Source: Phycisphaerales bacterium (GTDB lineage Bacteria > Planctomycetota > Phycisphaerae > Sedimentisphaerales > Anaerohalosphaeraceae). Taken from it: a stretch of 7,874 bases of DNA. The stretch lies in the NCBI GenBank assembly GCA_003152975.1, contig PMBP01000187.1:1-7874 (forward strand), written 5' to 3'. This document shows positions 1-7,874 of the stretch, piece by piece. The notes below the pieces were generated by a model. That model saw nothing but the letters and a program-made list of their open reading frames with translations, did no database searches and had not been told where the DNA came from. How positions within the stretch are numbered: the first letter of the stretch is position 1; the number at the start of each line of letters is the position of its first letter. The translations under genes were made by a program, and so were the position numbers.

Positions 1-26
1 GTCGCGTATAGCGTTGTAGTACTAAA

Positions 27-58
27 ATCCCCCACCAATTCGGTTGTGAATGGGGGAT
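27..58. other. Inverted repeat (8-bp perfect arms), possible hairpin
   Basis: ATCCCCCA at 27-34 pairs perfectly with TGGGGGAT at 51-58, and the 16-nt spacer contains a further short CAA/TTG pairing (36-38 with 44-46). On the plus strand no T-run follows the stem. On the minus strand the stem is followed by TTTAG, so it could be a weak terminator for leftward transcription, or the end of a gene lying left of the window. The structure is seen directly; its role is inferred and uncertain. Confidence 0.4.
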
Positions 59-115
59 GATTTGGGTGTTACCGTGCGAATTCCGCGGCCACATAACTGA
101 TGGAACGTAAAGGAT

Positions 116-142
116 TTGTAAAAAATCGGGGATTCCTGTAAT
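116..142 (+). promoter_or_regulatory. Possible weak sigma70-like promoter for the zinc-ribbon gene
   Basis: TTGTAA (116-121) and TGTAAT (137-142) resemble -35 and -10 boxes, matching 4 of 6 and 5 of 6 consensus bases. The 15-nt spacer is short. The region is more AT-rich than its surroundings and lies about 95 nt upstream of the ATG at 236. It is the best candidate found by eye in this interval, but is weakly supported. Confidence 0.22.
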
Positions 143-221
143 TTTTGGGGTTCTGGAGCGTCTTGATTAATGAAAGGCCCACAAAGGAATGTGAAGATGG
201 GCAAAGAGAGTATTCGGCCAG

Positions 222-229
222 AAAGGAGG
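222..229 (+). promoter_or_regulatory. Ribosome binding site deciding the start at 236
   Basis: AAAGGAGG is a near-perfect anti-16S complement, 6 nt before ATG 236. It makes this start much more likely than the in-frame ATG at 170. Confidence 0.8.
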
Positions 230-235
230 CCGACC

Positions 236-496
236 ATGATTCGAATGAAATGCGAAAAATGTCAGGCGGTTTTGAATATCGCGGATGAGTCTGCGGGTGG
301 GAAAGTCAAATGCACCCATTGCCATGCCGTTGTGGCGGTGCCGCAGGTCTTGGCGAAATTCGACAGTCTCTTCGGCGAGATTCGCTATATCGGCCACGAC
401 ATGACGGAATTGCGATTCCGCCAGTTGTTCCAGGCCCTGTTGCAGCAGGAAAAGCAGGCCCCGGCGATCAACGAAGATCAACTCGTTCCGGCGTGA
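236..496 (+). CDS. Small zinc-ribbon (MJ0042-like finger) protein
   Basis: This predicted 86-residue protein begins with a zinc-ribbon: Cys6-x2-Cys9 and Cys26-x2-Cys29, a four-cysteine site 16 residues apart, in the 'CEKC...GGKVKCTHC' style of the MJ0042 finger family common in planctomycetes and deltaproteobacteria. The rest (about 37-86) is charged, looks helical and has no domain I recognise, membrane segment or signal peptide, so it is probably cytoplasmic. The start at 236 is chosen because a strong Shine-Dalgarno (AAAGGAGG, 222-229) lies 6 nt upstream; the frame is open to an ATG at 170, which lacks such a site. It stands alone and is followed by an intrinsic terminator. Such fingers bind metal and may bind nucleic acid or protein. 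The specific function is unknown. Confidence 0.72.
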   Translation: MIRMKCEKCQAVLNIADESAGGKVKCTHCHAVVAVPQVLAKFDSLFGEIRYIGHDMTELRFRQLFQALLQQEKQAPAINEDQLVPA

Positions 497-554
497 CCGT
501 TCCGCCGGACGCTTGAACAAACCTTCCTAAGCGTCACAGTCCTCCAGGCAGGAG

Positions 555-591
555 CCGGCCGGAACACTTCCGAGCCGGTTTCTGCGTTTTT
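555..591 (+). terminator. Rho-independent terminator after the zinc-ribbon gene
   Basis: CCGGCCGGAA (555-564) pairs with TTCCG-A-GCCGG (568-578) around a 3-nt CAC loop. This gives a 10-bp GC-rich stem with one bulged A. A TTTCTGCG stretch and then five Ts (587-591) follow. It lies 58 nt after the stop codon of the zinc-ribbon gene, in the intergenic space before a convergent gene, as expected for a terminator. The separation of stem and T-run by about 8 nt is a slight weakness. Confidence 0.65.
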
Positions 592-640
592 ATTGCGCGG
601 GGCGATTATTGAACGATGGCGTGTTTTTGGGGCCAAGGAT

Positions 641-671
<31 letters not shown>

Positions 672-724
672 CGGATGATCACAGTTAATCGCTCAGTTTG
701 TTAATTTTGTATGAAATCGCACGA

Positions 725-1216
725 TTATCGCGGGCCTTTGCCGTGCGTGGCCTTTTCGTAGGCGGCCATGATCGTGTAATAAATCTGCGCTTCGAGCTTC
801 ATCGCCTCCGGGTGGGCGTCGCGGTATCGATGGATGGCGTCGTGGTCGGCCCGATCGATTTTGCCGTCGGCGAGAATATCCAGAATCGCCATCTCGCATT
901 CCAGATCGACCTTGCGTTTTTCAATGAGCTGCTTGAGCGTCGTTTCACTCGGGTCGATCGAGTTCGGGTGCGGGATCGGGACCATGAATCCTTTGCCCTC
1001 GCCCATGACCAGGTTGGGAATCCGAACATCCTCCGTCAATTCGTACAAGGCCCGCCAGACGACCATCGGAATGTTCTTGCGCCGCCCGCCGGTGTATTCA
1101 TAGACCGTTGAGTCCGCCAGTCCCGCCCGCTGGGCCAGTTGCGTAACCGTGATGTCGCGGTCCCGCAGCACATCCTGCACGAACAGGTGTTCGTCGGTGA
1201 GGTGTTCTTCCATCAT
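725..1216 (-). CDS. Helix-turn-helix transcriptional regulator (XRE/phage CII-like)
   Basis: The predicted 163-residue cytoplasmic protein has a helix-turn-helix at about residues 22-45 (ITVTQLAQRAGLADSTVYEY), followed by a basic GGRRK turn and a helix leading to a 'LTED..IPNLVM' segment. That order recalls Cro/CI-type and phage CII (CP76-like) regulators, which combine an HTH with a short C-terminal oligomerisation part. The remainder (90-163) is charged and probably helical, and I do not recognise it. The start is placed at the ATG at 1216 because AAGGGG lies 9 nt upstream. A longer frame begins at a TTG at 1264, which has no ribosome site and overlaps a possible -10 box (CATAAT, 1269-1264 on the minus strand). 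The gene is divergent from the sigma factor across 250 bases, so it may regulate that gene or itself. Target and ligand are unknown. Confidence 0.7.
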   Translation of the reverse strand: MMEEHLTDEHLFVQDVLRDRDITVTQLAQRAGLADSTVYEYTGGRRKNIPMVVWRALYELTEDVRIPNLVMGEGKGFMVPIPHPNSIDPSETTLKQLIEKRKVDLECEMAILDILADGKIDRADHDAIHRYRDAHPEAMKLEAQIYYTIMAAYEKATHGKGPR

Positions 1217-1389
1217 AATCGCTATCCCCTTGGTCCGAATGGCTGCGTAATCTTTGCCGTCCAATTATGGCACGGTCCGCCGCCGCTTGGTGTATGGTTT
1301 ACCTTAGTTCCTTTGCTCAAAGATCCCTACGATATCGCGGCCGACCGCGATCGTCAAGCCCGGGGACCTGTGACGCAAAGGAAAGGTAT

Positions 1390-1408
1390 CGGTAACAATC
1401 CGGTAACA
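1390..1408 (+). repeat. Phased direct repeat in the divergent intergenic region
   Basis: CGGTAACA occurs at 1390-1397 and again at 1401-1408, an 11-bp period that places both copies on nearly the same DNA face. A related CGGTAC follows at 1415-1420, and CCGGC/GCCGG arms lie at 1409-1413 and 1424-1428. The cluster is about 40-75 nt upstream of the sigma-factor ATG, so it could be a regulator binding site. This role is inferred from position only. Confidence 0.4.
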
Positions 1409-1454
1409 CCGGCTCGGTACGGTGCCGGATACGAGGAACAGGGCCAACGGCGAT

Positions 1455-1460
1455 GGGAGG
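1455..1460 (+). promoter_or_regulatory. Ribosome binding site of the sigma-factor gene
   Basis: GGGAGG lies 6 nt before ATG 1467 and selects it over the in-frame ATG at 1422. The stretch from GGAGG through the ATG matches the same stretch at the zinc-ribbon gene (225-238) at 12 of 14 bases. Confidence 0.75.
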
Positions 1461-1466
1461 TTGACC

Positions 1467-2123
1467 ATGGAAACGACGATGATGGTAACGGACAATCAGG
1501 TTCGGCAATGTGGCGTGCTGGAAATGGATGCTCCAGCGGGACAGGATGCGATCAAAACCGCCATCCGGCTGGATCGCGTCAACCGGGCGCGGCAGGGCGA
1601 TCGGATCGCGCTGTCGGAGCTGATCGAACAGGAAAGCCCCGGCCTGCGGCGGTATCTGCTCTCGGCCGTCGGCAACCTGGAATCGGCCGAGGAGTTGCTG
1701 CAGGAAACGATGGTCCGTGTGGTCAGCTCGATTTGCCGGCTCAAAGATGCGGCCTGTTTTCGCGGCTGGCTGTATCGCATCGCGTCCAACGAGATCCGCA
1801 ACCTTTACCGCGATCGGCGGCGGTCGGCCATCCGGTTTTCCATGCTCAGCGACGGCACCGTCGAGGGGATGACCGACCCGGACGATCCCGAAATCGGCCA
1901 GGTTCTCCAGGCCCAGGAAGTCCGCCGCCAGGTGGCCTCCGCCGTCGCCCGGCTCAAGGAGTTCCATCGCCGGGTGGTCACACTGCGGTGCTTCGAGCGG
2001 TTGTCCTATGCCCAGATCAGCGATCGCATCGGCTGCAGCGAATCGTCCGCCCGCACGGGGTTTGTCCGGGCCAAGCGGCAGATCCGCCACGAGCTCCAGC
2101 GACTGGGACTGACGGGAAGCTGA
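1467..2123 (+). CDS. ECF-type RNA polymerase sigma factor (sigma-70 family)
   Basis: The predicted 218-residue protein has the two-domain layout of extracytoplasmic-function sigma factors. Region 2 spans about residues 39-119 and includes a region-2.2 segment 'AEELLQETMVRV' (74-85), like the family's DAEDLVQETF, and 'FRGWLYRIASNEIRNLYRDRRR' (98-119). Region 4 spans about 155-213, with the -35-recognising helix-turn-helix at 179-206 (LSYAQISDRIGCSESSARTG). The 38-residue N-terminal lead is longer than usual and not conserved-looking. The start is fixed by GGGAGG (1455-1460), 6 nt before the ATG; an in-frame ATG at 1422 lacks this. It should direct core polymerase to a dedicated promoter set. 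No anti-sigma gene follows. The next gene has its own promoter, so the two are probably not one operon. Family assignment is firm; regulon and signal are unknown. Confidence 0.88.
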   Translation: METTMMVTDNQVRQCGVLEMDAPAGQDAIKTAIRLDRVNRARQGDRIALSELIEQESPGLRRYLLSAVGNLESAEELLQETMVRVVSSICRLKDAACFRGWLYRIASNEIRNLYRDRRRSAIRFSMLSDGTVEGMTDPDDPEIGQVLQAQEVRRQVASAVARLKEFHRRVVTLRCFERLSYAQISDRIGCSESSARTGFVRAKRQIRHELQRLGLTGS

Positions 2124-2193
2124 AATCGCGACAGGCCCCGTTTTCCTGCTGATCGATTCACGGCGTATTCCGCCGGCGGCCGCAAGTTTCCTG

Positions 2194-2221
2194 TTGTCAA
2201 ATCCGACCGAATTCGGATAAT
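2194..2221 (+). promoter_or_regulatory. Sigma70-like promoter of the galactose cluster
   Basis: TTGTCA (2194-2199) and GATAAT (2216-2221) each match the -35 and -10 consensus at 5 of 6 bases, with a 16-nt spacer. The implied transcription start near 2228 gives a leader of about 115 nt before the kinase ATG at 2343. It also rules out the upstream in-frame ATG at 2220 as a translation start. This is the best promoter-like sequence in the window. It matches the housekeeping consensus rather than a GGAAC/CGTC-like ECF pattern. Confidence 0.6.
2201..2218. promoter_or_regulatory. Palindromic operator candidate inside the promoter spacer
   Basis: ATCCGA (2201-2206) and TCGGAT (2213-2218) are inverted copies 6 nt apart, and CCGAATTCGG (2207-2216) is itself a perfect 10-bp palindrome. 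The element fills the space between the -35 and -10 boxes, where a bound repressor would block polymerase. The symmetry is seen directly. Operator function is inferred, and the binding protein is not identified. Confidence 0.45.
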
Positions 2222-2342
2222 GGGGGACGGTGTTTTCCGGCCGGGCCGCGTTTACCGATTGACCGGATCCTTCGAGGCCGAGAGCATCGTTTTCGAATCG
2301 CGGTTCCAACGACAGTCAAGGAAAACGAAGCAGGGGTTATCT

Positions 2343-7453
<5,111 letters not shown>

Positions 7454-7522
7454 ATTCGGTATTATTGTAGTTTAAATGTACTTATTTACATCAATGCGAC
7501 TCAGTGGAACAGGAGACAAAAG

Positions 7523-7874
7523 ATGAAAATGTCGGTTAGCGGATTGATGATGGTTTTGATCGGGGCGATATCGTGCAGTGCTGGAAATGCCGCCGCACAA
7601 TCGGCCGCTGCGGTTTCGGAACTCAAGACGGCCGCCATCTTTTCGGATAACATGGTTCTCCAGCAGGGCCAACCGATCCGGGTCTGGGGGTGGGCTTCAG
7701 ATGGAGCCAAAGTCACGGTGGACCTTAACCATCAAAAGGCCTCGGCCGAGGCCCCAAACGGCAAGTGGATGGCCTCGTTGAAGGCAATACCCTTGGGTGG
7801 TCCCTACACGATGACGATCTCGGCCGGGGACAAGACGATCGAATATAAGAATGTCCTCGTGGGCGATGTCTGGG
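7523..7874 (+). CDS. Sialate O-acetylesterase-like secreted protein (5' part, cut by window edge)
   Basis: 117 residues are visible and the frame is still open at the window end. An N-terminal hydrophobic segment (about 5-20) followed by 'NAAAQS' suggests a signal peptide. Cys18 might be a lipid site, but 'AISC' is a poor lipobox. The mature start 'FSDNMVLQQGQPIRVWGWA', then 'NGKWMASL', 'GGPYTMTISAG' and 'NVLVGDVW', is the typical N-terminal beta-sandwich of SGNH-type sialate O-acetylesterases. The catalytic GQSN block normally follows directly after this point, so it is missing only because the window ends. The start has AGGAGA (7511-7516) 6 nt upstream. It lies 69 nt after the GH2 gene on the same strand, probably in the same operon. 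In polysaccharide degraders this family often removes acetyl groups from hemicellulose or other glycans rather than sialic acid; the true substrate cannot be told here. Confidence 0.87.
   Translation, partial: MKMSVSGLMMVLIGAISCSAGNAAAQSAAAVSELKTAAIFSDNMVLQQGQPIRVWGWASDGAKVTVDLNHQKASAEAPNGKWMASLKAIPLGGPYTMTISAGDKTIEYKNVLVGDVW

Noticed and set aside
1139..2152. 337-residue plus-strand frame overlapping both the regulator and the sigma factor
   Set aside because: It runs out of frame through the sigma gene and antisense over the regulator start, with low-complexity Gly/Arg/Pro-rich composition and no ribosome site.
2124..2193. Possible terminator after the sigma-factor gene
   Set aside because: Only a 4-bp CAGG/CCTG pairing and GC-rich sequence are present, with no stem and T-run pair; nothing supportable.
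1317..2309. 330-residue minus-strand frame opposite the sigma factor
   Set aside because: It is antisense to a clear ECF sigma factor and runs across both intergenic regions; it has no recognisable domain.
2220..2342. Upstream in-frame extension of the kinase from ATG 2220
   Set aside because: This ATG overlaps the -10 box and precedes the expected transcription start; the ATG at 2343 has a good ribosome site and gives the normal family length.
7476..7491. ATGTA/TACAT inverted repeat after the GH2 stop codon
   Set aside because: The stem is only 5 bp and AT-rich with no following T-run, so it is not a credible terminator; the short gap to the next gene also favours read-through.

Overview
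The window reads as a chromosomal piece from a moderately GC-rich bacterium, most likely a planctomycete (Phycisphaerae-like) or another PVC-group polysaccharide degrader. This is inferred from the gene mix: a large secreted multi-domain GH2 enzyme, a secreted sialate O-acetylesterase-type protein, a short zinc-ribbon (MJ0042-like) protein and a lone ECF sigma factor. No marker gene is present, so the taxonomy is tentative.

The left half (1-2123) carries regulatory and small genes. There is an 86-residue zinc-ribbon protein (236-496, +) followed by a good intrinsic terminator (555-591). A small palindromic repeat of a widely dispersed type sits at 644-671. A leftward helix-turn-helix regulator (725-1216, -) follows. 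An ECF-type sigma factor (1467-2123, +) is divergent from it, with 250 bases between them that contain an 11-bp-phased direct repeat.

The right half (2194-7874) is a rightward carbohydrate cluster. A sigma70-like promoter with a palindrome between its -35 and -10 boxes (2194-2221) precedes a galactokinase-family kinase (2343-3581). After 59 bases comes a 1270-residue secreted LacZ-type beta-galactosidase with added chitobiase-C-like and F5/8 type C domains (3641-7453). After 69 more bases comes the start of a secreted sialate O-acetylesterase-like protein, cut by the window edge (7523-7874+). The simplest reading is that the esterase removes acetyl groups, the beta-galactosidase releases galactose outside the cytoplasm, and the kinase phosphorylates the imported sugar. 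The transporter and the rest of the Leloir pathway are not in view.

I see no CRISPR array, tRNA, rRNA, transposase or clearly new system. The points most worth checking are the divergent GHMP motifs of the kinase, the promoter palindrome, the modular tail of the GH2 enzyme and the dispersed palindromic repeat.
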